Assembly: GCF_000717655.1 (NCBI RefSeq)
Contig: NZ_JNZY01000034.1
Coordinates: 1 to 64,000 of the forward strand
Direction of reading: 5' to 3'
DNA length: 64,000 bases
Source: Streptomyces katrae
GTDB lineage: Bacteria; Actinomycetota; Actinomycetes; Streptomycetales; Streptomycetaceae
Made by a program: the position numbers and the translations under genes. Position 1 is the stretch's first letter. Every line of letters begins with the position of its first letter. Under the pieces are notes generated by a model. It was not told where the DNA came from. It made no database searches and was given only the letters and a program-made list of their open reading frames with translations. Of the stretch, positions 24,874-40,938 are shown piece after piece.

Positions 24874-27800
24874 TTACCTCTTCTCATCAAGAGCCAGGTC
24901 GAGCAGCGCGTCCAGGTCCATGTCCGACAGTTCGTCCGCACCGGTGTCCGCGTCCGCCGCGACGGCCTCGCCGTTCGCCCGGGGCGGGTTGGCGCATGCC
25001 AGGACCAGCTCCAGGAGGCCCGCGCTGCGCAGGCTGTCGATCGAGACGTTCCGCAGCACCTCGCGGATCACAGCGTCCTCGTCCTCGCTCGCGTCCGCCT
25101 CGGGACGCAGCAGGCCCAGGAGGTGCAGGCCCAGCTCGCGCGGCGTGGGGTAGCTGAAGACGAGGGTGGACGCCAGGCGCAGTCCGGTCGCGGCGGCCAA
25201 GCGGTTGCACAGTTCGACCGCGGTCAGCGAGTCGAATCCGAGCTGGGTGAAGGCCTGGTCGGCGTCGACGGCCGCGCCGGACGGGTGTCCGAGCACGACG
25301 GCGACCTGGTCGCGGATCCAGTCCAGGGCCGCTGCCTCCGCCTCGTCCGCGGGCAGGGTGACCAGCCTGGCGGCCAGGTCCACGGAGCCGCCGTCCTTGG
25401 GCGTGCCCGTCCTGCTCCGGCGCGGACGGCCGGAGTCGGCGAGGCCGCGCAGCAGCAGCGGCAGCTCGTCGGCGGCCTTGCCGCGCAGCCCGGCGAGGTC
25501 CACCCGGGCCGGGACGAGGACCGGCTGGCCGCTCGCGCACGCCGAGTCGAACAGGGCCAGTGCCTCGGCCGTCGGCATCGGTGCGATGCCCATCCGGCGG
25601 AGCCGGGAGAGATCGGCCTGGTCCAGGTCCCCGGTCATGCCGCTGCTCTGCTCCCACCAGCCCCAGCACAGCGAGGTGCCGACCAGGCCGGATGCGCTGC
25701 GCTGCGCCGCCAGACCGTCCAGGAAGCCGTTCGCCGCGGCGTAGTTCGCCTGTCCTGCGGTGCCGAGCGTGCCGGCGAGGGCGGAGAACTGGACGAACGC
25801 CGAGAGGCTGTGCTCCCGGGTCAGCTCGTGCAGGTTGACCGCACCGCCGGCCTTGGCGCGCAGCACGTGGTCGATGCTCTCCGCGGTCAGCGACTCGACG
25901 GTGCCGTCCGCGAGGACGCCCGCCGCGTGCACGACCGCCGTCAGGGGGTACTGCGGGGGCATGTCCGCGAGCAGGTCCGCCACGGCGGCCCGGTCCGCGA
26001 TGTCGCAGGCCACGACCCGGACGCAGGCACCCGCCTCCTCGAGGTCCGAGACCAGCTCGGGAACCCCGTCGGCCGCCGTGCCCCGACGGCTGGCCAGGAC
26101 CAGGCTCCGTACGCCGTGTTCGGCGACGAGGTGCCGCGCCACCAGCGAGCCGACGCCGCCGGTGCCGCCGGTGACGAGCACGGTGCCGCCGCCGAAGCCG
26201 CTGCTCAGGTCGAAGACGAGCTTGCCGACGTGGCGGCCCTGGCTCATGTCGCGGAACGTCTTGCGGGCGTCGCGGATGCTGCGGACGGAGATCGGGCTGA
26301 GCTGCACCCGTCCGTCGGCGAACAGCTCCATCACGTCGCGGAACATCTCGTGGATGGTGTCCGGGCCCGCCGTGCCGTAGAGGTCGAAGGCCCGGTATGC
26401 GACGCCGGGGTGGTCGGCCGCGACCTGCCGGGCGTCGCGGATGTCCGTCTTGCCCATCTCGATGAAGTTGCCGCCGCCCGGCAGCAGCTTCAGCGAGGCG
26501 TCGACGAAGGTGTGCGCGAGGGAGTTGAGTACGACCTCGACACCGCGGCCGTCCGTGGCGTCGAGGAACTTCTCCACGAACTCCAGGTCGCGCGAGGACG
26601 CCAGGTGCGCGTCGTCGAGGCCCATGGCGCGCAGCGCGGGCCACTTGGCCGGGCCGGCCGTGGCGTAGACCTCGGCGCCCACGTGCCGGGCCAGCTGGAC
26701 GGCGGCCGTTCCGACGCCGCCGGCAGCGGCGTGGATGAGGATGCGCTGCCCCTTCTGCAGCTTCATCACGTGGAAGAGCGCGTAGTACGCGGTGAGGAAG
26801 GTGCTCGGCATGGAGGCCGCCTCGGCGTGGCTCCAGCCGTCGGGGACGGGGGCCAGCAGGCGGTGGTCGGCCACGGCCACGCGGCCGAAGGAGCCGTTGA
26901 AGATGCCGGTGACCCGGTCGCCGGGGGCGAGGCCGGCCACGTCGTCCGCGACCTCCAGCACGATGCCCGCGCCCTCGCTGCCGAGCCCGGAGTCGAAGTC
27001 CGTCCGGTCGATGAGGCCGAGGGCGATCGTGACGTCGCGGAAGTTGAGGCCGGCGGCCTGGACGGCGATGCGGACCTGCCCGGCCTCCAGGGGCGCCTCC
27101 ACCTCGGGGCACGGGACCCAGGTCAGGTTCTCCAGCGTGCCCGCCTTCGTGATGCCCAGCCGGTACGCGCCGTCGGCCGGCGGCTCGAGCCGGTGGTCGG
27201 CGGGCGCGGCCTGCACCATCCGCGGCACGAGGGACGTACCGCCGCGCAGCGCCAGCTGGTCCTCACCGAGGGCGAGGGCGTCCGCGAAGGCCGCCCACGA
27301 GCTGTCCTCGTCGTCGATGTCGACGAGCCGGAACCGGCCGGGGTGCTCGGTCTGGGCGGAGCGGATCAGGCCCCACACGGACGCGCCGGGCAGGCTCTCG
27401 ACGTCGTCGCCCGCGCCGGTGGCCTGCGCCAGGCGGGTGAGCACGACCAGCGTGGACGCGGCGAGCCGGTCCTCGGCGAGGAACTTCTGGACGGTCTCCA
27501 GCACGTGCTTGCCGGCGTCGCCGACCGTGGTGAGCAGGTCGTCGCCGCCGGGGGCGACGGCGTCGTCGAGGCACAGGACGAGGTGGCGGGGGGCGTCGGC
27601 GGTGAGGACCTCGCCGAGGGAGGCGTACAGCGAGACGCTGCCGTCGCCCGCGGCAACGAGCCGGGCGGCCCGGCCGGTCTCCGCGCCGATGACGCCCCAC
27701 TGCGCGCGGCCGGCGTCCGGCGCGGCCTCCGGGGCCGGGCGCCAGTCCAGTGCGTACAGGGACTGCTCGCGTCCGCCGCGTGCCGAGCGGACCTGCTCGG

Positions 27801-30800
27801 CGCCGGCCGGCCGGAACGTCAGCGCGTCGACGTGGGCGATCTCGCGGCCGTGCTCGTCGGCGATCACGAGGGACACGACGCCTTCGGCGGCCGGGGTGAG
27901 CTTGACGCGCACGGTCGGGCCGCATTCCCCGGCGAGGTGCACGCCGGACCAGGCGAAGGGCATCCAGCCCTGGTCGCCCGTCACGGTGATGACGCCGCCG
28001 GCGACGACGGCGTGCAGCACGGTGTCGATCAGTGCCGGGTGCAGGGCGAACCCGCCGTCGGCGCCTTCCGGAAGGGTGGCGAGGGCGAACAGGTCGTCGC
28101 CCTTGCGCCAGACCTCGCGCAGGCCGCGGAACAGCGGGCCGTAGTCGAAGCCGCCGTCCGCGAGGGAGTCGTAGAGGCCGTCGAAGCCGATCTGCTCGGC
28201 CCCGGCCGGCGGCCACGCGGCGAGCGCGCGGGCGTCCTCGGCCCGGTCGGCGTCCTGCGGGGCGCCGGGCACCAGGGTGCCCATGGCGTGCCGGGTCCAG
28301 CCGCCGGCACCGGCGGCGTCCTCGGCGGGACGCGAGTACACGTCCAGGGAGCGGCGGCCGCTCTCGTCCGCGGCGCCGGCGACGACGCGCACCTGAACGT
28401 CGCCCGTGTCGGGGAGGATCAGCGGGACTTCGAGGGAGAGCTCCTCGACCGAGGCGCAGCCGACGTGTTCGCCCACCGACAGCGCCAGGTCCATGTAGGC
28501 GGTCGCCGGGACGACGACGGAGTCGAAGACGGCGTGGTCGGCGATCCACTCGTGGGTCCGCAGGGACCACAGGTCGGTGAAGACCACCTCGTCGGTGCCG
28601 GGGTGCTCCACCACGGCGCCGAGCAGCGGGTGCTCCGCGGCGGACAGGCCGGCGGAGGTCACGTCCGCGGACGCGAGGCCCGACAGGAAGTCCATCCAGT
28701 AGCGCTGGTGCTGGAACGCGTACGTCGGGAGGTCGACGCGCTCCTGCGTGCCGAACAGGGCGGCCCAGTCCGCGGCGGCGCCCAGGACGTGCAGCTCGGC
28801 GAGCGCGCCCGCCAGGCCCTGCGCGACACCGCGGTCGCGGCGCGACGAGGCCACGACGGCGGCGTCGTGCACGCCCTGCGCGGCGAACGCGTCCTTGGTG
28901 AGGCCGGCGAGCGTGGAGCCCGGGCCGACCTCGACGAAGACGTTCGCGCCGGCCGCGCGGGCGCGCTCCACGGCGTCGTGGAAGCGCACGGGCTCACGGA
29001 CGTGGTCGACCCAGTGGGTGACGGACGTCAGCTCCTGGAGGGTCGCCTCGCGGCCCAGCAGCGTCGAGACGATCGGGACCGACAGCTCGCCGCCCATGGG
29101 CAGGGCGCGCAGCGCCCGTTCGAACTCTTCCAGGACCGGGCCCATCAGCGGGGAGTGGAACGCGTGGTCGACGGGGAGCAGCTTCGCCGACCGGCCGTCG
29201 GCGACGAGCCGGTCGCGCAGGTCGTGCACCTCGTCGCGCAGGCCCGAGACGACCACCGACTCCGGGCCGTTGACGGCGGCGATGCCGGTACGGGTGTACG
29301 GGCTCAGCAGCGCGGCGACTTCGGCTTCCGGGGCGCGGACCGCCAGCATGGCGCCGGGCTCGGTGACGGCCTGCATGGTGCGGCCGCGGGCGGCCACGAT
29401 GCGGGTCGCGGTGTCCAGGTCGAAGGCTCCGGACACGTGGGCGGCGGCGATCTCGCCGACGGAGTGGCCGATCAGGTGGGTCGGCTCGGGGCCGTACCGG
29501 CGCAGGAGCCGGTAGAGGGCGACCTGCAGGGCGAACAGCGCGGGCTGCATGACGTCCGTGCGCTCGCGGCCCTCGGGCTCGTCGGCGAGCAGGAGGGGCT
29601 TCAGCTCGAAGGGGAGGTGCGCGTCGAAGCGCGCGCAGACCTCGTCGAGGGCCTCGGCGAAGACGGGGAAGGTGTCGTACAGCTCGCGGGCCACACCGGT
29701 CCACTTCGAGCCCTGGCCCGGGAACATGAAGGCGAGGCCGCCCGGCTCGCCGGCCGCGCCGCGCACCACGGCGGGGGACTCGGCGCCCTCGGCCAGCTTC
29801 GCGAGGCCGTCCAGCAGGTCGTCCCGGCCGCTGCCCAGCACCACGGCGCGGTGCTCGAACTTCGCCCGGCCGGAGATCAGCGAGGCGCCGATGGCGGCGA
29901 GGTCCGCCGCCGGGTCGGCGGTGACGAACGCGCGCAGCTTTTCGGCCTGCGCCCGCAGCGCCTGCTCGGACCGCGCCGACAGGGCCCACGGCACGAGGCC
30001 CGCAGCGCCGGCCGGCACGCGGTCGGCGGCGTCGGGGGCCGGCTGCGGCTCGGGGGCCTCCTCGAGGATGAGGTGCGCGTTGGTGCCGCTGGCGCCGAAC
30101 GAGGACACGCCGGCCCGGCGGGGCCGGCCCGGGGCGGTGGTCCACTCGCGGGCCTCGGTCAGCAGCTCGACCGCTCCGGCCGTCCAGTCGACGTGCGTCG
30201 AGGGCTGGTCCACGTGCAGCGTCTTGGGCATCACGCCGCGCTGCATCGCCATGATCATCTTGATGATGCCGCCGACGCCGCCCGCCGCCTGGGTGTGGCC
30301 GATGTTCGACTTCAGGGAGCCCAGCCACAGCGGGTTGCCCGGCTCGCGCTCCTGCCCGTAGGTGGCCAGCAGCGCCTGCGCCTCGATGGGGTCGCCGAGC
30401 GTGGTGCCGGTGCCGTGCGCCTCGACCACGTCGACGTCGCCGGCCTGGACGCGGGCGTTGGCCAGCGCGGCGCGGATGACCCGCTGCTGCGCCGGGCCGC
30501 TCGGTGCGGTCAGGCCGTTGGAGGCGCCGTCCTGGTTGACGGCGGAGCCGCGGATGACCGCCCAGATCTTGCGGCCGTTGCGCTGCGCGTCGGAGAGCCG
30601 CTCCAGGACCAGCATGCCGACGCCCTCGGAGAAGCCGGTGCCGTCCGCCGCGTCGGCGAACGCCTTGCACCGGCCGTCGGCCGCCAGGCCGCCCTGGCGC
30701 GCGAACTCGCGGAGCACCTGCGGCATCGCCATGACGGTGACGCCGCCGGCCAGCGCCAGGCCGCACTCGCCCTGGCGCAGCGACTGCACCGCCTGGTGGA

Positions 30801-31440
30801 CCGTCACCAGCGAGGAGGAGCACGCGGTGTCGGTGGACACCGCCGGCCCCTCCAGGCCCAGCGCGTACGACACGCGGCCGGACGCGACGCTCAGCAGGGA
30901 GCCGGTCTGCGCGTAGCCCGAGATGTTCTCGGGGGTGAAGTAGTGGTTGCCGTACCCGAAGTAGGCGAGGCCGGCGAAGACGCCGGTGCTGGTGCCGCGC
31001 AGGGAGTGCGGGTCGATGCCGGCCCGCTCCAGGGACTCCCACGAGGTCTCCAGCAGGAGCCGCTGCTGCGGGTCCGAGGCCAGCGCCTCGCGCGGGTTGA
31101 TCTCGAAGAAGTCGGCGTCGAAGTCGCCCGCGTCGTGGAGGAAGCCTCCTTCCCGCGTGTAGCAGGTGCCCGGCCGCTCGCGCTGCGGGTCGTAGAGGTC
31201 CTCCAGGTCCCAGAAACGGTCCTCGGGGAACTCCGACACGACGTCCGCGCCCGCCTGCACCAGGTCCCACAGTGCTTCCGGGGACGCCGCCCCGCCCGGG
31301 AAGCGGCAGGCCACACCCACCACCGCGATGGGCTCGGCGGCGGCCTCGGTCAGCTCCTTCAGGCGCTTGCGCGTTTCGATCAGCTCGATCGACGTCCGCT
31401 TGAGGTACTCGAGAACTTCGGCGTTGTTGTCGTTTGTCAT
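24874..31440 (-). CDS. Type I PKS module 2: KS-AT(malonyl)-DH-ER-KR-ACP, fully reducing
   Basis: A 2188-residue module. The docking helix ([25 protein letters not shown]) precedes the KS (DTACSSS near 205). The AT has GHSVG and HAFHS, the pattern of malonyl-CoA specific domains. The DH has [10 protein letters not shown] (the usual Gly of HxxxGxxxxP is Asp, a variant also seen in working DHs) and the second motif DTVLH. The ER shows [16 protein letters not shown] near 1567. The KR has GGTGGVG near 1758 and the catalytic Tyr in GQANYAAAN. The ACP has [10 protein letters not shown] near 2068. It should add an unbranched, fully saturated C2 unit. ATG at 31440 is 9 bases after the TAG of the previous gene, so it is operonic. 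It is followed directly by module 3. Confidence 0.92.
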   Translation of the reverse strand: MTNDNNAEVLEYLKRTSIELIETRKRLKELTEAAAEPIAVVGVACRFPGGAASPEALWDLVQAGADVVSEFPEDRFWDLEDLYDPQRERPGTCYTREGGFLHDAGDFDADFFEINPREALASDPQQRLLLETSWESLERAGIDPHSLRGTSTGVFAGLAYFGYGNHYFTPENISGYAQTGSLLSVASGRVSYALGLEGPAVSTDTACSSSLVTVHQAVQSLRQGECGLALAGGVTVMAMPQVLREFARQGGLAADGRCKAFADAADGTGFSEGVGMLVLERLSDAQRNGRKIWAVIRGSAVNQDGASNGLTAPSGPAQQRVIRAALANARVQAGDVDVVEAHGTGTTLGDPIEAQALLATYGQEREPGNPLWLGSLKSNIGHTQAAGGVGGIIKMIMAMQRGVMPKTLHVDQPSTHVDWTAGAVELLTEAREWTTAPGRPRRAGVSSFGASGTNAHLILEEAPEPQPAPDAADRVPAGAAGLVPWALSARSEQALRAQAEKLRAFVTADPAADLAAIGASLISGRAKFEHRAVVLGSGRDDLLDGLAKLAEGAESPAVVRGAAGEPGGLAFMFPGQGSKWTGVARELYDTFPVFAEALDEVCARFDAHLPFELKPLLLADEPEGRERTDVMQPALFALQVALYRLLRRYGPEPTHLIGHSVGEIAAAHVSGAFDLDTATRIVAARGRTMQAVTEPGAMLAVRAPEAEVAALLSPYTRTGIAAVNGPESVVVSGLRDEVHDLRDRLVADGRSAKLLPVDHAFHSPLMGPVLEEFERALRALPMGGELSVPIVSTLLGREATLQELTSVTHWVDHVREPVRFHDAVERARAAGANVFVEVGPGSTLAGLTKDAFAAQGVHDAAVVASSRRDRGVAQGLAGALAELHVLGAAADWAALFGTQERVDLPTYAFQHQRYWMDFLSGLASADVTSAGLSAAEHPLLGAVVEHPGTDEVVFTDLWSLRTHEWIADHAVFDSVVVPATAYMDLALSVGEHVGCASVEELSLEVPLILPDTGDVQVRVVAGAADESGRRSLDVYSRPAEDAAGAGGWTRHAMGTLVPGAPQDADRAEDARALAAWPPAGAEQIGFDGLYDSLADGGFDYGPLFRGLREVWRKGDDLFALATLPEGADGGFALHPALIDTVLHAVVAGGVITVTGDQGWMPFAWSGVHLAGECGPTVRVKLTPAAEGVVSLVIADEHGREIAHVDALTFRPAGAEQVRSARGGREQSLYALDWRPAPEAAPDAGRAQWGVIGAETGRAARLVAAGDGSVSLYASLGEVLTADAPRHLVLCLDDAVAPGGDDLLTTVGDAGKHVLETVQKFLAEDRLAASTLVVLTRLAQATGAGDDVESLPGASVWGLIRSAQTEHPGRFRLVDIDDEDSSWAAFADALALGEDQLALRGGTSLVPRMVQAAPADHRLEPPADGAYRLGITKAGTLENLTWVPCPEVEAPLEAGQVRIAVQAAGLNFRDVTIALGLIDRTDFDSGLGSEGAGIVLEVADDVAGLAPGDRVTGIFNGSFGRVAVADHRLLAPVPDGWSHAEAASMPSTFLTAYYALFHVMKLQKGQRILIHAAAGGVGTAAVQLARHVGAEVYATAGPAKWPALRAMGLDDAHLASSRDLEFVEKFLDATDGRGVEVVLNSLAHTFVDASLKLLPGGGNFIEMGKTDIRDARQVAADHPGVAYRAFDLYGTAGPDTIHEMFRDVMELFADGRVQLSPISVRSIRDARKTFRDMSQGRHVGKLVFDLSSGFGGGTVLVTGGTGGVGSLVARHLVAEHGVRSLVLASRRGTAADGVPELVSDLEEAGACVRVVACDIADRAAVADLLADMPPQYPLTAVVHAAGVLADGTVESLTAESIDHVLRAKAGGAVNLHELTREHSLSAFVQFSALAGTLGTAGQANYAAANGFLDGLAAQRSASGLVGTSLCWGWWEQSSGMTGDLDQADLSRLRRMGIAPMPTAEALALFDSACASGQPVLVPARVDLAGLRGKAADELPLLLRGLADSGRPRRSRTGTPKDGGSVDLAARLVTLPADEAEAAALDWIRDQVAVVLGHPSGAAVDADQAFTQLGFDSLTAVELCNRLAAATGLRLASTLVFSYPTPRELGLHLLGLLRPEADASEDEDAVIREVLRNVSIDSLRSAGLLELVLACANPPRANGEAVAADADTGADELSDMDLDALLDLALDEKR

Positions 31441-31449
31441 CGCTCTCCC

Positions 31450-34400
31450 CTAGCCGAGCTCTTTGTCCAGTAGCGCGAGAAGGTCTCCCGCCGAGGCCGA
31501 ACTGATCTGGTCCACGATGCCGACCGGTGCTCCGGCGCTCACCAGCGAACGGACCCGGCCCTGCAGCTCGGCGAGCAGAGTGGAAATGGTGTTCTTGTCC
31601 TCGTCCGCGAGCACGAGGAACGCCTCCTCCAGCCGGGCGCCCAGTCCGTTGATCTCCTTGGCCAGGTGATCGGCCGGAGACTGCGGGGCGGCAGCGGAGT
31701 CGGGGGTGATGCGCGCGTTCAGGAACTGCGCGAGGGCGGTGGGGTTCGGGTGGTCGAACACCAGCGTGGAGGGCAGCTTCAGGCCGGTCACGGCCGACAG
31801 CTTGTTGCGCAGCTCCAGCGCGGTGAGCGAGTCGATCCCCAGTTTCCTGAACGTCGCGGCGGGGGTGATCCGCCGGGCGTCCGGGTGGCCGAGGACGATC
31901 GCCGTCTGCGTCCGGACGGCATCGAGCAGCACCGCCTCCGCCTCGGCCGGCGCCAGCGACGCCAGCTGCTGCGCGAGCCCGTTGTCGGTGGACTCCCGGT
32001 TCCCCGGTCCGCCGGGTCCGCCAGGCGTCCCGGCCAGCGCGCGAAGGAGCGGTGAAGCCGCGCCCGGCGCCGCGAGGTCCAGCCGCGCCGGCACCAGGAC
32101 CGGCTCGGCGAGCGAGATCGCCGCGTCGAAGAGCGCGAGGCCCTCCTGCGAGGCCATCGGCAGCACGCCCTGGCGCTGGAGGCGTACGACGTCCGTGTCG
32201 CCGATGTCGGCGACCATCTCGCTGCGTTCGGCCCAGAAGCCCCAGCACAGCGAGGTGGCCGGCAGGCCCTCGGCCCGGCGGGCCTCCGCGAGGCCGTTGA
32301 GGAAGGCGTTGGCCGCCGCGTAGTTGGCCTGTCCTGCCGTCCCGAGCACGCTCGCGATCGAGGAGAACAGCACGAACGCGGACAGGTCCAGCCGGCGGGT
32401 CAGCTCGTGCAGGTGCCAGGCACCGTGCACCTTGGGCGCGAGGACCGTGTTCACGCGGTCCTCGGTCAGCGCCTCGACGACGCCGTCGGCCAGCACGCCC
32501 GCGCAGTGGATCACCGCGGTCAGCGGGTGCTCGGACGGCACCGCGGCGATGAGCTCGGCGACGGCATCACGGCTCGCCACGTCGCAGGCCACGATCTCGA
32601 CCTGGGCTCCCGCCCCCGTCAGCTCCTCCTGCAGCCCTGCCGCCGAAGGGGCCGCCAGGCCCCGCCTGCTGGTCAGCACCAGCCGGCGCACGCCGTGCTG
32701 CCGGACGAGGTGCCGGGCCAGCATCGCGCCCAGGCCGCTGGTGCCACCGGTGATCAGTACCGTCCCGGCCCCGAGGGCGGGCATCTCTTCCGCCCCGCCG
32801 ACGGATCCGTGACCGGCGGACGCAGCGTGGGCGCGGGCCAGTTCCGGGGTGGTCACCTCGCCGCCCCGGATCTTGAGCTGGAGTTCCCCGGTGTCCGCCG
32901 CCGCCGGGACGCAGGCCCACGAGGCGGGCCGGCCGTCCGTGTCCACGAGCGTGAACCGGCCCGGGTTCTCGGTCTGTGCGGTGCGTACGAACCCCCAGAC
33001 CGCGGTGGCCGCGGGGTCGGGGCGGGGCACGTGCTCGTCGTGGATCGCGTCCTGCGTCACGACGACCAGGCGCGAATCGGCGAACCGGTCGTCGGCGAGC
33101 CACTCCTGCGTCCACCGCAGCACACGGTGGAGGTTCCGCTCGACGGCGGCGGGCGTGTCCTCGCCGTCCGCGCCCGCCGGGTCGACGGCGGCGATGACGA
33201 GCGGGGGTATCCCGCCGTCGGAGGCGGCGAGTTGCCCGAGGTCGGCGAAGACCTCTGCGCCCGGTGCCGGTTCCGCGGCGGGTGCGCCCAGTACCGCGTA
33301 CCGGACCGTGGCGCGACCGGAGGGGACCGGGAGGGGGGCCCAGTCCACCCGGAACAGCGCGTCCTGGTGGTCGAAGCTCAGCGCGGTCAGCTTCTGGACG
33401 TCCGCGGGCCGCAGGGTCAGCGATTCGATGCCGCCGACGGGCGCTCCGTTCGCGTCCGCGAGGGTCACGGACAGCGCGTTCTCCCCTGCGGGCGCCATAC
33501 GGACGCGCAGCACGGCCGGGGCGGCGGAGTTCACGCGCAGCCCCGTGCAGCGGAACGGCAGCCAGCCCTCGGGCCGGGAGCCGTCCACGAACTGCCCCAG
33601 CCCGACCGGCAGCAGCGCGGCGTGGAGCAGCGCCGGGTGGATCCGGTACCGGCTCCGGTCCGCGCCTTCGGCGGCGGGCAGCTCCACCTCCGCGAACAGG
33701 GCGTCGCCGTGGCGCCAGACCTTCTGCAGACCGCGGAACAGGGGCCCGTAGCCGAACCCGAGGGCCGACAGCCGGGCGTACTCGTCCTCGAAGGGCACGG
33801 CGACCGCGCCCGCGGGAGGCCACGCGAGGAGGCTCTCCTCCGCGGGGGTCCGGCCGGTGGCGGACCCGACGACGCCGACGGCGTTGCGCGTCCACTCGGT
33901 CTCGCCCTCGCCGCGGGAGTGCACGCTGATCACGCTCTTGGCGTCGACCACGACGCGGATCTCGCGCTCGGCCGTTCGGGAGAGCACCAGCGGCGTCTCC
34001 AGGGTGAGTTCTTCGACGACGTCGGCCCCCGCCTTGTGCGCGGCCCAGACCGCCGTCTCCAGCAGCGCCGTCGCCGGCACCAGGACGGCGCCGTGGACCA
34101 CGTGGTCGGCGAGCCAGGGGTGGCGCTCCAGGGACAGGCGCCCGCTGCCCACCACGCCGCCGTTCTCTCCGTCGTCGGGCAGGTCGATCACGGCGTCGAG
34201 CAGCGGGTGGTCCGACGTGCTCCCGGCGGTGGTGGTCTCGTCGGGGGCGTTCAGCCAGTAGCGCTGTCGCTGGAAGGCGTACGTGGGCAGCTCGACCCAC
34301 GGGCCGTCCCAGCCCTGGAACGCCTTCTCCCACGGCACGTCGGCGCCGGCCACGAAGGCCTCGGCCGCCGACCGGTGGAAGCGCGCGAGGCCGCCCTCGC

Positions 34401-36990
34401 CGCGGCGCAGGGTGCCCACGACGGCGGCCTCGACGCCCGCGCCGTCCAGGGTCTGTTCGACACCGATCGTCAGTACGGGGTGGGCGGACGCCTCGACGAA
34501 GAAGCGGAAGCCCTGTTCGGCCAGGGCCCGGGTCGCCTCCTCGAAGCGGACCGTCTGCCGCAGGTTGGTGTACCAGTACTCGGCGTCCATGCAGGTCGTG
34601 TCCAGCCAGTCGGCCGTCACGGTCGAGAAGAACGGCACCTCGGCGGTACGCGGCCGGAGCCCCGCCAGCACCCGGCGCAGTTCGCCTTCGATGCCCTCCA
34701 CGTGCCGCGAGTGCGAGGCGTAGTCCACCGGAACCCGGCGGGCCCGCACCTCGTCCGCCTCGCAGGCGGCGAGCAGTGCATCGAGCTCGGCCACGTCGCC
34801 CGACACCACGACGGACGAGGGCCCGTTGACGGCCGCGACGGACAGCCCGTCCGTCAGGCGTGCGCGCACGTCCTGGACCGGGAGCGCGACCGACACCATG
34901 CCGCCGCGCCCGGACAGGGCCAGGATCGCCTTCGAGCGGAGCGCCACCACCTTCGCGGCGTCCTCGATCGACAGGGCGCCGGCGACGCACGCGGCGGCGA
35001 TCTCGCCCTGGGAGTGGCCCACGACGGCCGCGGGCTGCACCCCGAACGAGTGCCACACCTCGGCCAGGGACACCATCACGGCCCACAGCACCGGCTGTAC
35101 GACGTCCACGCGCTCCAGGGCGTCGGCGTCGCCGAGCACGTCGTGGAGGGACCAGTCGACGTGCGGCGACAGCGCGTCCGCGCACTCCTGCATGCGGGCC
35201 GCGAACACCGGGGAGGACTCCCACAGCTCGCGTCCCATTCCGATCCACTGCGACCCCTGGCCGGGGAAGACGAACACCGTCTTGCCCACCGGCTTCGCGA
35301 CTCCGGACACCACACCGGCGGCGCCGCTCTCGTCACCCGCGGCAGCGGCGGTCAGGGCGGCGAGCAGTTCGTCGCGGTCGGCGCCGATGACCACCTGGCG
35401 GTGCTCGAACAGCGATCGCGTCTTCACCAGCGCATGTCCCACGCCCGCGAGCGGGAGGTCCGCGTCCGCCGCCACGCTGTCGCGCAGCCGCAGCGCCTGC
35501 TCGCGCAGCGCCTCCGCGGACCGGGCGGACAGCACCCACGGCACCGCGGCGGGAGCCGGAGCGGCGGTGGGCTGCTCCTCGGGTGCCTGCTCGACGGCCT
35601 CGGGTGCCTGCTCGAGGATCAGGTGCGCGTTGGTGCCGCTGATGCCGAAGGCGGAGACGCCGGCCCGCCGGGGGCGTCCCGGTGCGCTGGTCCACTCCCG
35701 GGCCTCGGTCAGCAGCTCGACCGCACCGGACGTCCAGTCCACGTGCGTCGACGGACGGTCCACGTGGAGGGTCTTGGGCAGCACGCCGTGGCGCAGCGCC
35801 ATCGTCATCTTGATGACGGCGCCGACGCCTGCGGCGGCCTGCGTGTGGCCGATGTTGGACTTCAGCGAGCCCAGCCACAGCGGGCTGTCCTGCTCGCGGT
35901 CCTGCCCGTAGGTGGCGAGCAGCGCTTCGGCCTCCATGGGGTCGCCCAGCCTGGTGCCGGTGCCGTGCGCCTCCACCGCGTCCACGTCGCTCGCCTGCAG
36001 CCCGGCATCGGCCAGGGCTGCCCGGATGACGCGGCGCTGGGCCAGTTCGTTCGGCGCGCTGAGGCCGTTGGAGGCCCCGTCCTGGTTGGTCGCCGAGCCG
36101 CGGATCACGGCCAGGATGCGGCGCCCGTTGCGCCGGGCGTCCGAGAGGCGCTCGAGGACGAGCACGCCGGCGCCCTCGGAGAAGCCGGTGCCGTCGGCCG
36201 CGTCCGCGAACGCCTTGCACCGTGCGTCGTCCGACAGGCCGCGCTGGCGGCCCATCTCCACGAGCAGGCCCGGGGTCGGCATGGCCGACGCTCCGCCGGC
36301 CAGCGCCAGGGTGCACTCCCCGGACCGCAGGGAGCGGACGGCCTGGTGGACGGCGACGAGCGACGAGGAGCACGCGGTGTCGGTGGACACCGCCGGGCCC
36401 TCCAGGCCCAGCGTGTACGACACGCGGCCCGAGGCGACGCTCGGGAGCGTGCCGGTGAGCTGGAAGCCCTCGACCTCGCCGGCTGCCGCGCCGCCCATCC
36501 GCGGGCCGTAGTCGGTGGTGTAGATGCCGGTGAACACGCCGGTCGCCGAGCCGCGCAGCGCGGCCGGGTCGATGCCCGCCCGCTCCAGCGCCTCCCACGT
36601 CGTCTCCAGCAGCAGCCGCTGCTGCGGGTCCATCGCGAGCGCCTCGCGCGGGCTGATGCCGAAGAACGGCGCGTCGAACTCCGCGAGGTCGTGCAGGAAT
36701 CCGCCCGAGCGCGTGTTCGTCGTCCCGGGCGTCCCGGGATCCTCGGAGTACAGGGCCTCCAGGTCCCATCCGCGGTCCGCCGGGAACTCGGTGATCGCGT
36801 CCACACCGTCGGACACGACTCCCCACAGCCCTTCGGGGGACGTCACCCCACCCGGGAAACGACACCCCATACCCACGACCGCGATGGGCTCGCGTGCGGA
36901 CTCCTCCAGCTCGCGCACCCGCTCGCGCAGGTCCTGCGCATCGCCGACGGCGCGTCGCAAGTAGGACCGGAGCTTGTCGACATCCTCCAC
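31450..36990 (-). CDS. Type I PKS module 1: KS-AT(methylmalonyl)-DH*-KR-ACP
   Basis: A 1846-residue module. GTG at 36990 ([15 protein letters not shown], a typical docking helix) follows GGGGGAGG at 5 bases and was preferred to a TTG 5 codons upstream. The KS is intact (DTACSSS near 203). The AT has GHSQG and YASHS, indicating methylmalonyl-CoA. The DH keeps [10 protein letters not shown] near 962, but the second catalytic motif reads [10 protein letters not shown], with His where the essential Asp belongs, so it is probably inactive. The KR is intact (GGTSGLG near 1417; SS...GQANYAAAN). The ACP has [10 protein letters not shown] near 1718. Expected outcome: an alpha-methyl, beta-hydroxy unit with the hydroxyl kept. 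It receives the starter from the KSQ loading protein encoded just upstream. Confidence 0.92.
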   Translation of the reverse strand: MEDVDKLRSYLRRAVGDAQDLRERVRELEESAREPIAVVGMGCRFPGGVTSPEGLWGVVSDGVDAITEFPADRGWDLEALYSEDPGTPGTTNTRSGGFLHDLAEFDAPFFGISPREALAMDPQQRLLLETTWEALERAGIDPAALRGSATGVFTGIYTTDYGPRMGGAAAGEVEGFQLTGTLPSVASGRVSYTLGLEGPAVSTDTACSSSLVAVHQAVRSLRSGECTLALAGGASAMPTPGLLVEMGRQRGLSDDARCKAFADAADGTGFSEGAGVLVLERLSDARRNGRRILAVIRGSATNQDGASNGLSAPNELAQRRVIRAALADAGLQASDVDAVEAHGTGTRLGDPMEAEALLATYGQDREQDSPLWLGSLKSNIGHTQAAAGVGAVIKMTMALRHGVLPKTLHVDRPSTHVDWTSGAVELLTEAREWTSAPGRPRRAGVSAFGISGTNAHLILEQAPEAVEQAPEEQPTAAPAPAAVPWVLSARSAEALREQALRLRDSVAADADLPLAGVGHALVKTRSLFEHRQVVIGADRDELLAALTAAAAGDESGAAGVVSGVAKPVGKTVFVFPGQGSQWIGMGRELWESSPVFAARMQECADALSPHVDWSLHDVLGDADALERVDVVQPVLWAVMVSLAEVWHSFGVQPAAVVGHSQGEIAAACVAGALSIEDAAKVVALRSKAILALSGRGGMVSVALPVQDVRARLTDGLSVAAVNGPSSVVVSGDVAELDALLAACEADEVRARRVPVDYASHSRHVEGIEGELRRVLAGLRPRTAEVPFFSTVTADWLDTTCMDAEYWYTNLRQTVRFEEATRALAEQGFRFFVEASAHPVLTIGVEQTLDGAGVEAAVVGTLRRGEGGLARFHRSAAEAFVAGADVPWEKAFQGWDGPWVELPTYAFQRQRYWLNAPDETTTAGSTSDHPLLDAVIDLPDDGENGGVVGSGRLSLERHPWLADHVVHGAVLVPATALLETAVWAAHKAGADVVEELTLETPLVLSRTAEREIRVVVDAKSVISVHSRGEGETEWTRNAVGVVGSATGRTPAEESLLAWPPAGAVAVPFEDEYARLSALGFGYGPLFRGLQKVWRHGDALFAEVELPAAEGADRSRYRIHPALLHAALLPVGLGQFVDGSRPEGWLPFRCTGLRVNSAAPAVLRVRMAPAGENALSVTLADANGAPVGGIESLTLRPADVQKLTALSFDHQDALFRVDWAPLPVPSGRATVRYAVLGAPAAEPAPGAEVFADLGQLAASDGGIPPLVIAAVDPAGADGEDTPAAVERNLHRVLRWTQEWLADDRFADSRLVVVTQDAIHDEHVPRPDPAATAVWGFVRTAQTENPGRFTLVDTDGRPASWACVPAAADTGELQLKIRGGEVTTPELARAHAASAGHGSVGGAEEMPALGAGTVLITGGTSGLGAMLARHLVRQHGVRRLVLTSRRGLAAPSAAGLQEELTGAGAQVEIVACDVASRDAVAELIAAVPSEHPLTAVIHCAGVLADGVVEALTEDRVNTVLAPKVHGAWHLHELTRRLDLSAFVLFSSIASVLGTAGQANYAAANAFLNGLAEARRAEGLPATSLCWGFWAERSEMVADIGDTDVVRLQRQGVLPMASQEGLALFDAAISLAEPVLVPARLDLAAPGAASPLLRALAGTPGGPGGPGNRESTDNGLAQQLASLAPAEAEAVLLDAVRTQTAIVLGHPDARRITPAATFRKLGIDSLTALELRNKLSAVTGLKLPSTLVFDHPNPTALAQFLNARITPDSAAAPQSPADHLAKEINGLGARLEEAFLVLADEDKNTISTLLAELQGRVRSLVSAGAPVGIVDQISSASAGDLLALLDKELG

Positions 36991-37031
36991 CAGGGCCTCC
37001 CCCAACCAGTGACTCAGAAGAACAGGTGTGG

Positions 37032-40151
<3,120 letters not shown>

Positions 40152-40200
40152 ACGAATTCCTTCCGGTTCCCTCGGAATGCTCTTGCGGGCTGCACTGCTT

Positions 40201-40938
40201 TCATCGCCGGCCGGTCAGAATTTTCTGCAGCTCTTCCGGCGCGTCCATGAAGTCGTAGTGGCCGCCGTCGACGACCCGGAATTCGACCGAATCCGAGTAC
40301 CGGCGCCATCCCTGGAGCTCGTCGAGGCTCACGTCGGGGTCGTCCTGCCAGTGCAGGACGACGATGGGGCAGTCCACCTTGACCGGCTCGGGCCGCCGGT
40401 ACGCGCCCGCGGCCGCGTGGTCGCGGAGCAGCACGAACATGCCCATGTCGATCATGTCCGGCCGCGGCTCGATCCCGCGGCTGCGGACGAACGACTCCAG
40501 CTCGGCGCGCAGCTCCGGCTCGGTCATCGTGAGCATCCGGTCGCGCGAGGCGTCGTGCGGGGCCGGCTGGCCCGACACGACGAGGCAGTCCGGGCCGCGC
40601 AGGCCGCGCTCGGCGAGCAGGAGGACGGTCTCGTACGCCGGCATCGCACCGGCGCAGTGCGCGAAGAACGCGTACGGGCGGTCGAGCAGCGGCTCCAGCG
40701 GTTCGACCAGGCTCGCTGCCAGGTTCTCGTACGTGCCGAAGTGCGGGTGGCCCAGCCGGTTCTCGCGGCCGGGGAACTGCACGGGGCAGATCTCGGCGTC
40801 GTCGATCACGGCCGGCCAGGCGCTGAACGCCGAAGCCCCGGACCCGGAGAAGGGGAAGCAGAAGATCCGGGCGGGGTGGTCGGCGGAGGGCGGCCGGACG
40901 AACCACGGCGAGGTGGCGGTGGTGGTGCCGGTGGTCAT
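40201..40938 (-). CDS. Type II thioesterase with a cysteine nucleophile
   Basis: A 245-residue thioesterase: FCFPFSGSGASAF near the start, VQFPGRENR, acid WQDDPDV and His in GGHYDFM match the type II family. The nucleophile elbow, GHSxG in most members, reads AHCAGA, putting Cys in place of Ser. Such Cys forms are known in some PKS/NRPS-linked thioesterases and may be slower or more selective. ATG at 40938 overlaps the P450 stop (ATGA), so the two are translationally coupled. It is placed before the PKS loading gene, so editing of the polyketide line, perhaps of mis-decarboxylated starters, is the likely job. Confidence 0.88.
   Translation of the reverse strand: MTTGTTTATSPWFVRPPSADHPARIFCFPFSGSGASAFSAWPAVIDDAEICPVQFPGRENRLGHPHFGTYENLAASLVEPLEPLLDRPYAFFAHCAGAMPAYETVLLLAERGLRGPDCLVVSGQPAPHDASRDRMLTMTEPELRAELESFVRSRGIEPRPDMIDMGMFVLLRDHAAAGAYRRPEPVKVDCPIVVLHWQDDPDVSLDELQGWRRYSDSVEFRVVDGGHYDFMDAPEELQKILTGRR

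Noticed and set aside
24874..31440. Inactive dehydratase in module 2 because the Gly of HxxxGxxxxP is Asp
   Set aside because: The catalytic His, Pro and the second-motif Asp are present, and the Asp variant is seen in working enzymes, so loss of function is not supported.
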